DNA of 64,000 bases, taken from NCBI RefSeq assembly GCF_900109465.1, contig NZ_FOAZ01000020.1:62001-126000 (forward strand), given 5' to 3'. The stretch is from Streptacidiphilus jiangxiensis. Lineage in GTDB: Bacteria; Actinomycetota; Actinomycetes; Streptomycetales; Streptomycetaceae. Made by a program: the position numbers and the translations under genes. Shown one piece after another: positions 8,703 to 18,900 of this stretch. Each line of letters begins with the position of its first letter. Position 1 is the stretch's first letter. Below the pieces are notes generated by a model that was given only the letters and a program-made list of their open reading frames with translations, had not been told where the DNA came from and ran no database searches.

Positions 8703-9593
8703 ATGACCACCCGAGCCCGCCCACGCCGCGGCGACCCCGCCCTCGGTACGATCGCCGTCGTCGCGCTGGGCCTGTACGTCCTGTTCATCCTCGTGCCGGT
8801 GATCATGAGCGCCTGGAAGAGCCTGACCGACGAGAACCCGCTGCTGGCTCAGTCCCGCTTCGTCGGGATCGCCAACTACACGGAGATGACGCACGACAGC
8901 GCGCTCGCCGCGAGCCTCACCTTCACGCTGATCCTGGCCGCCGCGGTGACGCTCGTCGCCAACGCCGCCGGGATCGGGTTCGCGACGCTGCTGAACAAGA
9001 CCTCGCTGAGCTTCCGGGTGATGCGCACGGTGGCGTTCCTGCCCCAGGTGCTGTCCGGCGTGATCGTCGCCTTCGTCTGGCGCTACCTGCTGGCCCAGGA
9101 CGGCATCCTCAACCACGTCCTGCTCTCCCTGGGGATCATCGGCCAGCCGGTCACCTGGCTCGGCACCCCCCACCTGGCGATGTTCTCCGTGGGCCTGGTC
9201 GCCGCCTGGGTGCTGACGGGGTTCACCACCGTCGTCCACCTCGCCGCACTCCAGTCCATCCCGGTCGAGCTCTACCAGGCCGCGATGGTCGACGGAGCCG
9301 GCCGCTGGAAGCGGTTCCGGCACATCACCTTCCCGATGCTCGCCCCCGGCACGACGATCAGCGTCACCATCTCGCTGATCACCATGCTCAAGCTCTACGA
9401 CATCATCGCGGTGCTCACCTCGGGCGGCCCCGCCGACTCCACGCAGTCCACCGCCCTCTACATCATCCAGCTCGCCTTCACCGACGACCGCTACGGCTAC
9501 GCCTCCGCCGTCGCCATGCTGCTGCTCGTCGTCTCCGCGGGCATCGCCCTGACCGTCACCAGCCTGCTGCGCCGTCGTGAGGTGGAACTGTGA
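8703..9593 (+). CDS. Sugar ABC transporter permease (MalF-type)
   Basis: The 296-residue integral membrane protein has about six hydrophobic helices. The first is GTIAVVALGLYVLFILVPV. The permease EAA loop appears as ELYQAAMVDGAGRWKRFRHI followed by TFPMLAPG, the site that contacts the shared ATPase. Start ATG 8703 has AGGGAAGAG just upstream. It is the second gene of the importer operon, and its stop overlaps the next permease start by 4 bp (GTGA), indicating translational coupling. By family it forms one half of the inner-membrane channel. Confidence 0.92.
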   Translation: MTTRARPRRGDPALGTIAVVALGLYVLFILVPVIMSAWKSLTDENPLLAQSRFVGIANYTEMTHDSALAASLTFTLILAAAVTLVANAAGIGFATLLNKTSLSFRVMRTVAFLPQVLSGVIVAFVWRYLLAQDGILNHVLLSLGIIGQPVTWLGTPHLAMFSVGLVAAWVLTGFTTVVHLAALQSIPVELYQAAMVDGAGRWKRFRHITFPMLAPGTTISVTISLITMLKLYDIIAVLTSGGPADSTQSTALYIIQLAFTDDRYGYASAVAMLLLVVSAGIALTVTSLLRRREVEL

Positions 9594-10504
9594 CCGCATC
9601 GACCGAGCCGCGGACGGCCGCCCAGCGTCCGGCCGTCACCGCGACGGCCGTGCCCGCGTCCGTGCCGCGCCGCGGCCTGCGGGCCTGGGCCACCAAGGGA
9701 CACCTGGTGGCGGCCGGCCTGATCACACTGGCCTTCGTCAGCCCGATCTACCTCACCCTCGTCAACGCGTTCAAGTCGCAGGACCAGATCATCAGCAACC
9801 CGGCGGCCCCGCCCGCGCCGCCGACCCTGCGCAACCTCACCGACGCGCTGTCGCGGCCGGACCGCATCATCGAGATCGGCCTGAGCAACTCCGCGCTGAC
9901 CGTCGTCGCCTCGGTGCTGCTGATCATCCCGCTCGGCTCGGCGTTCAGCTTCTGGCTGTCCCGGCGGTCCGCGCGGTTCCGGGGGATCGTGCTGGGCGGG
10001 TTCGCGGCCGGTCTGATGATCCCGCCCGCCGTGGTGCTGCTGCCCACGATCCGCATCCTGACGTTCCTGCACCTGGACCACACCTATCCCGGGCTGATCC
10101 TGGCCAACGTCGGCGGCGGCTACCTCTCCTTCGCGGTCTTCGTCTACTCCGGCTTCCTGCGCTCCATCCCCGCCGAGATCATCGAGGCCGCGACCGTGGA
10201 CGGCGCCGGCAGCCTGCGGATCTGGTGGAAGATCGTCATGCCGCTGCTGCGTCCGGCCACCGCCACCGTGGCGATCTTCCTGTCGCTGTGGATCTGGAAC
10301 GACTTCATGAACCCGCAGTTCATCCTCGGCCCGCTCAAGGGCCAGACGATCACCACCGGCATCTACCTGTCGGTCGGCCAGTACTCCACCAACTACGCGC
10401 AGCTGTTCGGCGTGATGCTCCTGGCGGCGGTCATTCCCGTCGCGGGCTACCTGGCCCTGCAGAAGCAGTTCATCGCCGGACTCACCTCGGGAGCCAGCAA
10501 GTGA
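9590..10504 (+). CDS. Sugar ABC transporter permease (MalG-type)
   Basis: The 304-residue membrane protein begins at GTG 9590, overlapping the upstream stop. After a ~40-residue charged/Ala-rich cytoplasmic N-terminus, six transmembrane segments follow (VAAGLITLAFVSPIYLTLVN, FAAGLMIPPAVVLLPTIRIL). The EAA loop is EIIEAATVDGAGSLRIWWKI, then VMPLLRP. It pairs with the preceding MalF-type permease. Its stop overlaps the next gene's start (GTGACC at 10501) by 4 bp, so importer and cytoplasmic glycosidase are made together. Confidence 0.92.
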   Translation: MTASTEPRTAAQRPAVTATAVPASVPRRGLRAWATKGHLVAAGLITLAFVSPIYLTLVNAFKSQDQIISNPAAPPAPPTLRNLTDALSRPDRIIEIGLSNSALTVVASVLLIIPLGSAFSFWLSRRSARFRGIVLGGFAAGLMIPPAVVLLPTIRILTFLHLDHTYPGLILANVGGGYLSFAVFVYSGFLRSIPAEIIEAATVDGAGSLRIWWKIVMPLLRPATATVAIFLSLWIWNDFMNPQFILGPLKGQTITTGIYLSVGQYSTNYAQLFGVMLLAAVIPVAGYLALQKQFIAGLTSGASK

Positions 10505-13146
10505 CCACCAAGACCGAAGCGGCCCCCGTCGTCGAGGCGGGTGTCCCCGACCTGGACGCCGTCGCCGGGCGCTGGGTCGGCCTCGACGAGATCGCCCACC
10601 TGCCGTCCCTGCGCAACCAGCAGGGCCAGGGCCACGTCAACCACGATCTGACCTCGCTGTCCTGGCTGGTCGCCCCGCCGTTCACCTTCGGCTACCACAC
10701 CGGCGAACTGCGGGTGGACGGCTCCGTCCCCGCCGCCCAGCGGTTTCGCTGGAAGCCGTGGGGCGTCATCCGCGAGCACCGCGGCGACGGCCTGCGGCTG
10801 ACCACCGACACCCGCATGGCGCTGTCCCGGGACCTGCTGCTGTGGCGGGTCAGCGTCACCAACGAGGGTGCCGACGCCAGGACCGTCGAGCTGTCCCAGG
10901 ACCTGTTCGCCATGGTCGCCCACACCGAGGTCGGCTACGGGTGGCTCTACGACGGCCCCTGGAACCACGGCCAGCACCACGACTTCATGGCGCTGGAACG
11001 CATCCGCGCCACCACCGGGGGCCGCGGAGACTCCTACCTGCTCTCGCCCGCCGCGCGCAGGCTCCGGCTCGGCCGCCCGCGCATCCCCGGGATCCAGCGC
11101 GACGAGGACCACGGCCCGATGCTGCTGGACGACGCGCTCCCCGCCCACGTCAGCCACGACAAGGAGCCCGAGCCCCGCGTCGGCGTCGCGGGCGCCGTGC
11201 GCGCGCTGCGCGTCGAGTCCGCTGACGGCACGTCGATCCTCTGCGCCGAGGATGCGATCACGCTGGCCGTCGAGGACGAGGCAACCCTGGACGCCTTCGC
11301 CCTCGCTGCCGGCCAGACGGTCACCTTCGAGTTGCGCCTTGCCACCGAGGGCCAGACGGGCACCGTACTCACCCACGGCAACCACCCCGACTCGCTACAG
11401 GTCGGCCTCGACGGCGGCCGCCTCTGGCTCGGCATCACCGGGGAACGCGAGTTCACCGACGCCACGCTGCCGGCCGGGGAGTGGCACCAGGTCAGCGCGC
11501 ACATCGAGGCCGACCACGTCGCGCTGCGCCTGGGCGGTCGCGAGATCGCCCGGACCCGGCACTGGACCCGGTCGCGCCGCTGGACCGCGCACCTGGACGG
11601 TCAGGCCGTCGCCATCGCCGACACCTGCTCCCCGGCCCGCGCCGCCTACGCCTTCGCCGACGCGCCGACGGCCCTGCAGGTCGAGGGTCCCGGCGGCTGC
11701 GCCACCTGGACCGTCCGGCTCGAGCCAGGGGCGAGCGCGACCGTCGCCCTCGCCTGCGCCTACGGGACCGACGCCGACACCGTCCTGGCCGAGGCGCGCG
11801 CCGCCGCGGCGGACTTCCAGGGCACGCTGCGCGCGGGGGAGGAGGGCTGGCGGGCGCACTGGACCAACATGTTCACGCCCGGCAATCCCGACTTCTCCGG
11901 GCACCTGCCGGTGCTGACCACCGAGGACCCGGGCCTCGCGGAGACGTACTACCTCGGCGCGCTGCAAGCGCTCTACATGCGCAACATCCGCATCCGGCCG
12001 GGCGAGCCGGTCTTCCTCACCGGGGGCCCCCGCCTCGGCCCGACCACGACCTACTTCTGGGACCACTGCGAGTGGAGCCGGATGTACGCGCTGTTGGAAC
12101 CGGCCGGACTGCGCTCCTGGCTGACCCGCGTCCTGGTCGGTCCCTACAAGGACTCCTTCGGCATCGAGGCCCGCAGCGGCGGACCGCTGGGCAACGCCTA
12201 CAGCGCCAACGACCACGCCCTGTTCCGGCTGATCGAACACTACGTCTGCCTCAGCGGGGACACCGACTTCCTCGACCAGGAGACCGGCGGAGCCACGGTC
12301 CTGGAACACCTGGAGCGGCTCGGCTTCGGGTGGCGCGACAAGCGCAGTGCCGCCACCGGCGGCGTCCTCGCCGACTTCGGCGACGACGCGTGGAACCTGC
12401 TGGAGTGCGTCCCCACCTACACCGGCGTCGTCGCCTCCTTCAACGGCGCCTATGTCGGGGCGACCCGTTCGCTGGCCGGGCTGTACCGGCAGCGCGGCCG
12501 CCACGAGGACGCCGACCGGGCCGAGGCCGAGGCGGACGTGCTGGCGCGGGCGGTTCTCGATCTGTACGCCGGCGCGGGCCGCTGGCAGATCCGCCGGCCG
12601 GACGGCACCGACACGATCGGCCACTGCCTGGACTTCGGCCTGGTCTCGGCCCACCTCCACCACGACCTCGACGCGGACGTCCGCCGCGAGATGGCCGACT
12701 TCGTCACCGACCGTCTGCTGGTGGGCGGATGGATGCGCGCGCTCAGCCCCGACGACCCGATCGCCGCCGCCTCCGACCGGCCCGACCACGGCGCCGCCGG
12801 AGCGTTCTGCGCCTGGCCCGGTGCCACGGCCCACGGTCTGGCCCGGCTTGGCTACCGCGACCGGGCCGTCACCCTCCTGCGCGACCTTACCGCCGCCGCC
12901 TCCGGCGGCGTCTGGGGGCAGGCCATGGAGATCGTCACCGGCCCGGACGGCGAGCACCGCGCCCAGGTCGCCGAACGCGGCGTCTCCAACCGCGACTGCA
13001 TCGCGGGCGCCGCCGCGACCGAGGCGGTGCTGTCCGCCCTGTTCGACCTCGACCCGAGCTTCGCCCACGGCGTTCCGGTCGCGCGCCCGCACACGCTGAC
13101 CGTCGACGGGATCGGCACGCTGACCGGTCTCGGTCCGGCCAACTGA
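10501..13146 (+). CDS. Cytoplasmic MGH1-like (alpha/alpha)6-barrel glycoside hydrolase with internal LamG-like insert
   Basis: The 881-residue protein has no signal peptide. Residues 1-250 form a beta-sandwich-like N-terminal domain (WLVAPPFTFGYHTGE, LWRVSVTNEGADARTVELSQ). About residues 285-390 look like an inserted concanavalin/LamG fold (LDGGRLWLGITGEREF, GEWHQVSAHIE). The C-terminal half is a helical barrel of the trehalase/debranching/MGH1 type: GPRLGPTTTYFWDHCEWSRM, NAYSANDHALFRLIEHY, GDDAWNLLECVPTYTG, and GRWQIRRPDGTDTIGHCLDF. Acidic residues in FWDHCEW and the late EIVTGPDGEHRAQ region could be catalytic. It is translationally coupled to the permease, so it probably cleaves the imported oligosaccharide. 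I cannot assign linkage or a CAZy family with certainty. Confidence 0.75.
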   Translation: MTTKTEAAPVVEAGVPDLDAVAGRWVGLDEIAHLPSLRNQQGQGHVNHDLTSLSWLVAPPFTFGYHTGELRVDGSVPAAQRFRWKPWGVIREHRGDGLRLTTDTRMALSRDLLLWRVSVTNEGADARTVELSQDLFAMVAHTEVGYGWLYDGPWNHGQHHDFMALERIRATTGGRGDSYLLSPAARRLRLGRPRIPGIQRDEDHGPMLLDDALPAHVSHDKEPEPRVGVAGAVRALRVESADGTSILCAEDAITLAVEDEATLDAFALAAGQTVTFELRLATEGQTGTVLTHGNHPDSLQVGLDGGRLWLGITGEREFTDATLPAGEWHQVSAHIEADHVALRLGGREIARTRHWTRSRRWTAHLDGQAVAIADTCSPARAAYAFADAPTALQVEGPGGCATWTVRLEPGASATVALACAYGTDADTVLAEARAAAADFQGTLRAGEEGWRAHWTNMFTPGNPDFSGHLPVLTTEDPGLAETYYLGALQALYMRNIRIRPGEPVFLTGGPRLGPTTTYFWDHCEWSRMYALLEPAGLRSWLTRVLVGPYKDSFGIEARSGGPLGNAYSANDHALFRLIEHYVCLSGDTDFLDQETGGATVLEHLERLGFGWRDKRSAATGGVLADFGDDAWNLLECVPTYTGVVASFNGAYVGATRSLAGLYRQRGRHEDADRAEAEADVLARAVLDLYAGAGRWQIRRPDGTDTIGHCLDFGLVSAHLHHDLDADVRREMADFVTDRLLVGGWMRALSPDDPIAAASDRPDHGAAGAFCAWPGATAHGLARLGYRDRAVTLLRDLTAAASGGVWGQAMEIVTGPDGEHRAQVAERGVSNRDCIAGAAATEAVLSALFDLDPSFAHGVPVARPHTLTVDGIGTLTGLGPAN

Positions 13147-13189
13147 ACGCCACCGCACCGCACTTCTTTTGAGAAAGGCCGACAGCACC

Positions 13190-14893
13190 ATGTCGCTGGT
13201 TCGCGGCTACGAAGCCGAACCCTGTCACCGCATCACCTCAGCGGTCGGCGCCGGGTACCGTGAGGCGGTCGCCGACCTCACCGCCGGGCAGGTCCTCGCC
13301 GTCGACGGGCCCGTCGCCGTCGACTGGGAGGCGGTCGCCGCCGGGGTCTGCGACGCCCTGGCCGCCCGCGGGATCGCGGCCAAGCCGGTCGACCTGCGCG
13401 AGCACTACGCCGACTGGCAGGACATCCTCGACCTCACCGGGTCCGCCGTCCTGGAGGACGACCCGGACTTCGCGCCGCTCTCCCAGGCCGGCCTGGCCAG
13501 CTTCCTCGCCGAAACCCCACGGGTCGAGCCCGTTCCCGGCGGCGTGACCGTCGTCCTCGGCCCCGGCGCAGCCCTGGTCGCGCACGACCGGCTCTGGTAC
13601 GCGGACCTGCCCAAGCGCTACGCCGAGGCCGCCATCACCGGCGGCACCGGCCGCAACCTGGGCCAGCCCGCCGGAACCGGGGCCGGGACGACGCGTCGAC
13701 TGTTCTACATCGACTGGCCCGTCCTCGACCGGCACCGCGACGCGATCCTCGCCGACATCGACCTGTGGCTGGACACCCAGGACCCCGAGACGCCGTCCTG
13801 GCTCGACGGACCGGCCCTGCGCGGCGCCCTGGCCGACCTGGCCGCGCAGCCGTTCCGGACCCGACCCACCTTCAACACCACCTCCTGGGGCGGACACTGG
13901 GCCCAGGAACAGCTCGGCTTCAACCGCGACGCGGCCAACACCGCCCTGGGCTACGAGCTCATCGCACCCGAGAGCGGAATCCTCGTCGGCACGCAGGAGG
14001 GTGCGCGCGTCGAGGTCCCGCTGCAGGCGCTGGTCGCCCTCCACCCGCAGGAGGTGCTCGGGGAGCCCGTGCACGCCGCCTTCGGCACCTCCTTCCCGAT
14101 CCGCTTCGACTACCTCGACACCGTCGGCGGCGGCAACCTCTCCGTCCACTGCCATCCGCAACCGGACTACATGCAGCGGGTGTTCGGCTGGCCCTACACC
14201 CAGCACGAGACCTACTACATGATGCTCGGCGGGCCCGACCGCAAGGTCTTCCTGGGCCTGCACGAGGACGCCGACCTCGAACAGTTCCGGCGCGAGGCGG
14301 ACCACGCCTTCCACGACGGCGAGCCGTTCGACATCGAGCGCTACGTCCAGACCTTCCCCGCCGAGCAGCACCAGCTCTTCCTCATCCCCGGCGGCACCCC
14401 GCACGGCAGCGGCGAGGGCAACGTCGTGCTGGAGATCAGCGCCACCCCCTACCTCTACAGCCTCCGCTTCTACGACTGGCTGCGGAAGGACGGCGCCGGC
14501 AAGCCGCGTCCGGTTCATGTCGGGCACGCCTTCGAGAACCTCAACCGCGCCCGGGTGGGGGAGGACGTGGCCCGCGACCTGGTCCAGCAGCCGCAGGAGT
14601 TGCGGGCCGGTGAGGGCTGGCGCGAGGACGTCATCGGCCGGCTCCCCGAGATGTTCTTCGAGGTCCGCCGCTTCGAACTCGCCCGCGACGCGGTGGTGGA
14701 GGACACCACCGACGGGCGGTTCCACATCGTCAACGTCGTGGCGGGCGAGGGCGTCGTGGTGGAGACGGACTCCGGCCACCGCTACGAGCTCGCCTACGCC
14801 GAGACGTTGACGGTGCCGGCCTGCGTCGGTGACTACCGCGTGCGCGCGCTCGGCTCCGGGCCGGTCCGCTACGTCAAGGCGCTGGTGCGATGA
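13190..14893 (+). CDS. Class I mannose-6-phosphate isomerase-like protein with degenerate kinase-like N-terminal domain
   Basis: The 567-residue protein starts at ATG 13190 (GAAAGG upstream). The C-terminal half is a cupin-type phosphomannose isomerase: NLSVHCHPQPDYMQR supplies the two His ligands, HETYYMM the Glu, and IPGGTPHGSG the last His. Residues 1-200 resemble a nucleoside-kinase-like fold (VLAVDGPVAVDWEAVAAGV, RLFYIDWPVLDRHRDAILAD). The Walker A lysine is absent; the sequence there is DGPVAVDW. Phosphomannose isomerases interconvert mannose-6-phosphate and fructose-6-phosphate, which fits the following ROK kinase as the step before it. It is 43 bp after the MGH1-like gene and overlaps the ROK gene by 4 bp. 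The role of the N-terminal domain is unknown. Confidence 0.82.
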   Translation: MSLVRGYEAEPCHRITSAVGAGYREAVADLTAGQVLAVDGPVAVDWEAVAAGVCDALAARGIAAKPVDLREHYADWQDILDLTGSAVLEDDPDFAPLSQAGLASFLAETPRVEPVPGGVTVVLGPGAALVAHDRLWYADLPKRYAEAAITGGTGRNLGQPAGTGAGTTRRLFYIDWPVLDRHRDAILADIDLWLDTQDPETPSWLDGPALRGALADLAAQPFRTRPTFNTTSWGGHWAQEQLGFNRDAANTALGYELIAPESGILVGTQEGARVEVPLQALVALHPQEVLGEPVHAAFGTSFPIRFDYLDTVGGGNLSVHCHPQPDYMQRVFGWPYTQHETYYMMLGGPDRKVFLGLHEDADLEQFRREADHAFHDGEPFDIERYVQTFPAEQHQLFLIPGGTPHGSGEGNVVLEISATPYLYSLRFYDWLRKDGAGKPRPVHVGHAFENLNRARVGEDVARDLVQQPQELRAGEGWREDVIGRLPEMFFEVRRFELARDAVVEDTTDGRFHIVNVVAGEGVVVETDSGHRYELAYAETLTVPACVGDYRVRALGSGPVRYVKALVR

Positions 14894-15816
14894 GCCCCGA
14901 TCCTGCGGCCGTCGTCTCCGTCATGGACGTGGGCGGCACCCATGTCACCGCCGCGCACGTGGACGTCGGGACCCGCACGCTGCACCGCGGCCGGTCCTTC
15001 CGGGAGCCCCTGGACGGCGACGGCAGCGCGGATGCCGTCGTGGCGGCCCTGGTGCGGTGCGCCGCGCGCCTGCCCGAGGGCGGGAGCGGCCGGTGGGTGC
15101 TCGCCGTGCCGGGCCCGTTCGACTACGAGCACGGCATCGGACGCTACGAGGGCGTCGGGAAGTTCGACGCGCTGCGTGGTGTCGACCTGCGTGCCGCGCT
15201 GACGGCGCGGCTCCCCGGCGCCGCCGACGTCGCCTTCTGCAACGACGCGGACGCCTTCGTGCTCGGTGAGTGGTGGGCCGGGGCCGCGCGCGGACACCGC
15301 TCGGTGGTCGGCATCACCCTGGGCACGGGCGTCGGCTCCTGCTTCCTGCGGGACGGCCGGGTCGTGCGTGAGGGGCCCGGGATCCCGTCCGAGGGACGGG
15401 CGCACCTGCTGCGATACGCGGGGCAGCCGCTCGAGGAGACCGTGTCGCGTCGCGCGTTGCGGCGCGCCTACGGCCAGGCCGCGGGCACCTTGTCGCCGCC
15501 GGACGTGCGGGAGATCGCCCTGCGGGCGCGGGAGGGGGAGCGCCTGGCGGCGGACGTCCTGTTCCGCGCGTTCCGCGCGTTGGGCCTCGCGCTCGGCCCC
15601 GCGCTCGCGGCGTTCGATCCGTCCGTGCTCGTCGTCGGCGGTTCCATCGCGTCGTCCTGGGACCTCGTCGCGGAGCCCCTGCGGGAGGGGCTCGCCGACG
15701 CGGTCCCCGAGAGAGCCGGCCGCACCGACCTCGTCCGTGCCCAACTCCCGGAAACCGCAGCGTTGCTCGGAGCGGCGTACGTGGCGACGACCCGTCAGGC
15801 CGCCGATCTCCGTTGA
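14890..15816 (+). CDS. ROK-family sugar kinase
   Basis: The 308-residue product starts at ATG 14890, overlapping the upstream stop (ATGA). The phosphate-binding motif MDVGGTHVTAAHVD is near the N-terminus, FCNDADAFVLGEWWAG carries the catalytic Asp, and VGITLGTGVGSCFL the second ATP motif. The CxCGxxGCxE zinc cluster of many ROK proteins is not visible. There is no N-terminal helix-turn-helix, so it is a kinase rather than a repressor. Family members phosphorylate glucose, mannose, fructose or N-acetyl sugars. With a phosphomannose-isomerase-like neighbour, mannose or a related hexose is the most economical substrate guess. It ends the tight part of the operon; the secreted enzyme gene follows after 111 bp. 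Confidence 0.88.
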   Translation: MSPDPAAVVSVMDVGGTHVTAAHVDVGTRTLHRGRSFREPLDGDGSADAVVAALVRCAARLPEGGSGRWVLAVPGPFDYEHGIGRYEGVGKFDALRGVDLRAALTARLPGAADVAFCNDADAFVLGEWWAGAARGHRSVVGITLGTGVGSCFLRDGRVVREGPGIPSEGRAHLLRYAGQPLEETVSRRALRRAYGQAAGTLSPPDVREIALRAREGERLAADVLFRAFRALGLALGPALAAFDPSVLVVGGSIASSWDLVAEPLREGLADAVPERAGRTDLVRAQLPETAALLGAAYVATTRQAADLR

Positions 15817-15927
15817 ATTTTTGCATGTTTCAGTCAGGCTCTTCCGTCAGTCGATATCGGAAGTTACGGTGTGCGGTGCCTCACCCAGCGCAGTGCTCGC
15901 CCCTTCTGTATGAGCCGAGGAGTCGCG

Positions 15928-18900
15928 ATGAGACCCACGCCGTCCCTGCGCCGCGCCCTGACCAGCAGTCTTGCCGGGGCCGCGCTCGTCGTGGGGCTCC
16001 TCGCCGCAGGCGGCGCCGCCCACCGCGGTGACGCCGCCACCTCCGCCGGTCGCTCGGCCCCCGCCGCCGCGACGGTCGGCGCCACCACGCCGTTCACGAG
16101 CCTGGAGGCGGAGAACGGCACCCTGCTGGGCGGCGCGTCGGTCGTCTCGCTGACCGCGGCGCCGACGACGCAGTACTCCAGCCCGGCGCTGGAGGCGTCC
16201 GGCCACGCCTACGTCCACCTGGCCGGCACCGGGCAGGGAGTGCAGTGGACGAACACCACCGGGCAGCCGATCAGCTTCGTCAACGTGCGGGCCAGTATCC
16301 CTGACGCGCCCTCAGGCGGCGGCATCACGGCGACGCTCGACCTCTACGTCGACGGCGTCTACCGCCAGACCCTGAACCTTAACTCGAAGCAGAGCTGGAT
16401 CTACGAGGGCACCAACTACAACAACGGCGACGACAAGAACCCCGCCGACGGCGACCCCCGGGACTTCTGGGACGAGTCGCACACCTTCGTCACCGGTGCC
16501 CCGATCGCCCCGGGCAGTACCTTGTCGCTCGTCAAGAGCTCGTCCGACACCGCGGCCTTCTACGACGTCGACGTCATCGACGTGGAGAACCCGCCGGCGC
16601 CGATCGCGCAGCCGGCGAACTCCCTGTCGATCACCTCCTGCGGGGCGGTGGCCGACAACGCGCCGACCAACGGCAGCGCGGACGCCGCCGCCACCGACAG
16701 CACGGCGGCGATCCAGAACTGCATCAACCAGGCCGAGGCCCAGGGCAAGATCCTCTGGATCCCGCAGGGCACCTTCTACCTCAAGGGCACCACCGGCCTG
16801 CAGGCCACCGGCATCACCATCGCCGGCGCCGGCATGTGGTACTCCACCATCTACCGGGACGTGCCGCTGCCCAACAACCAGGGCCTGGCAGCGATCTTCT
16901 CGGTGACCTCGTGCAGCGTCGAGAACTTCCACCTGGACTCCGACGCGACCAGCCGCGGGACGGCAGGCGGCGACGGCGGCGCCATGGACACCACCGGCAC
17001 GAACTGGGTGGCCGACGGCATCTGGAGCCAACACGTCGAGTCCGGATTCTGGGCCTCCGGCAGCGGCGGCACGGTGAAGAACAGCAGGGTCACCACCGAA
17101 TGGGCCGACGGCATCAACCTCAACAACGTCTCGCTCACCGGCACCACCGGCAGCAACCTGACCGCGACCAACAACTTCGTCCGCGGCACCGGCGACGACG
17201 CGATGGCCATCAACTCCGTGGCCTACAACACCAACGGCAGCACCACGACGTACTACACCGCCATGTCGAACATCACCCTGTCGAACAACACCTTGATCGC
17301 CCCCTGGGGCGGCAAAGGCATCGGCATCTACGGGGGTGGCGGCCACCACGTCCAGAACAACTACATCAGCGACACCGCACGCTACATCGGCCTGGGCGCC
17401 GGGCGCTTCGGGGTCAACGGCAGTGACCTGACCTCGGCCACCGTCACGGGCAACACGGTCGTGCGATCCGGCGGCAACGGCTACAGCCAGGGCCAGCCGG
17501 CCCTGCAGATCGGCAACGGCGGCGACGGCCAGAACGTCGGCGTGGTCGACAGCGTCGACGTGGACGACAACACGGTCGTCAACGCGCTGTACGACGGGAT
17601 CGGCTTCTCGCAGTCCACCCACACGACCCTGCAGAACAACACGGTCACCTCGCCGTGGCGCAACGGAATCGTCATCCAACCGCCCTACTACCCGGCGCCC
17701 ACCGGCTCGGCGTCGATCACCGGCAACACGGTGACCGGACTCGGCGCCGGGACGTCCCCGTACCTGAACAACTCCGGCGGCTTCACCGCCACGCTGAGCA
17801 ACAACAGCTGGCAGGGCACCACGCCGCCCGAGGGACCCTACGGCGGCACCGCGGCCGCGATCCCCGGCACCGTCCAGGCGGAGAACTACGACACCGGCGG
17901 CGAAGGCGTCGGCTACCACGTCAACTCCACCAACGGGACCGGCAACGCCTACCGCTCCGACGGCGTCGACCTGGAGACCACCTCGGACACCGGAGGCGGC
18001 TACGACCTCGGGTGGACCTCCGGTGGCCAGTGGTTCCGCTACACCGTCGACGTCGCGACCGCCGGCCCGTACACCGTCGGCCTGCGCGTCGCGGCACCGT
18101 CCGCCGTCACCGACGCGCTGCACCTCTCCGGTGCGGCCGGGACGGATCTGTCCGGGCCGGTGGACATCCCCCAGACCGGGGGCTGGCAGAACTGGACCAC
18201 GGTGACGGCCACGGTCACCCTGCCCGCCGGTCAGCAGGTCCTCACCCTGAACCAGGACAACGGTGGGTGGAACGCCGACGACCTGGCCTTCACCGGATCC
18301 TCGGGCGCGGCCGCGCTGACGGCTTCCGCGTCGAGCCTGGCTTTCGGCGCGGTCTCCGTGGGGACGACCAGCGGCGCGCAGGCCGTGACGGTGACCAATC
18401 CCGGCGGCGTCGCGGCGGCGATCACCTCGGTCGGCGTCAGCGGACCGTTCGGTCAGACGAACACCTGCGGCACCTCGCTCGCCGCCGGGGCCAGCTGCAC
18501 CGTCACGGTCCAGTTCGCGCCGACAACGAGCGGCGCGGCGAGCGGCACCCTGTCCGTCGCGAGCGGCGCCCCGAACAGCCCGCTCACCGTCGCGCTCTCG
18601 GGCACCGGGGTGACGGCGAACCCGAACCTGGCACTCAACCGCCCGGCGACGGCGAGCGGCTATGTCCAGTCCTACGTCCCGGCGAACGCGGTCGACGAGA
18701 ACACGTCGAGCTACTGGGAGAGCACCAACAACGCCTTCCCGCAGTGGTTCCAGGTGGACCTGGGGTCGTCGGTGAGCGTCGGACGCATCGTCATGGATCT
18801 TCCACCTTCGGCCAGTTGGGGAGCGCGGACCCAGGCCGTCCTGATCCAGGGGAGCACGGACGGCACGACCTGGACGACCCTGGCGCCGTCACAGGGGTAC

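Noticed and set aside
15817-15927. A LacI operator copy in front of the GH87-like gene.
   Set aside because: No TAACGTTA-like palindrome is present. Only a weak 6-bp inverted repeat (CTTCCG/CGGAAG) lies there, so separate control or read-through from the operon remains open.
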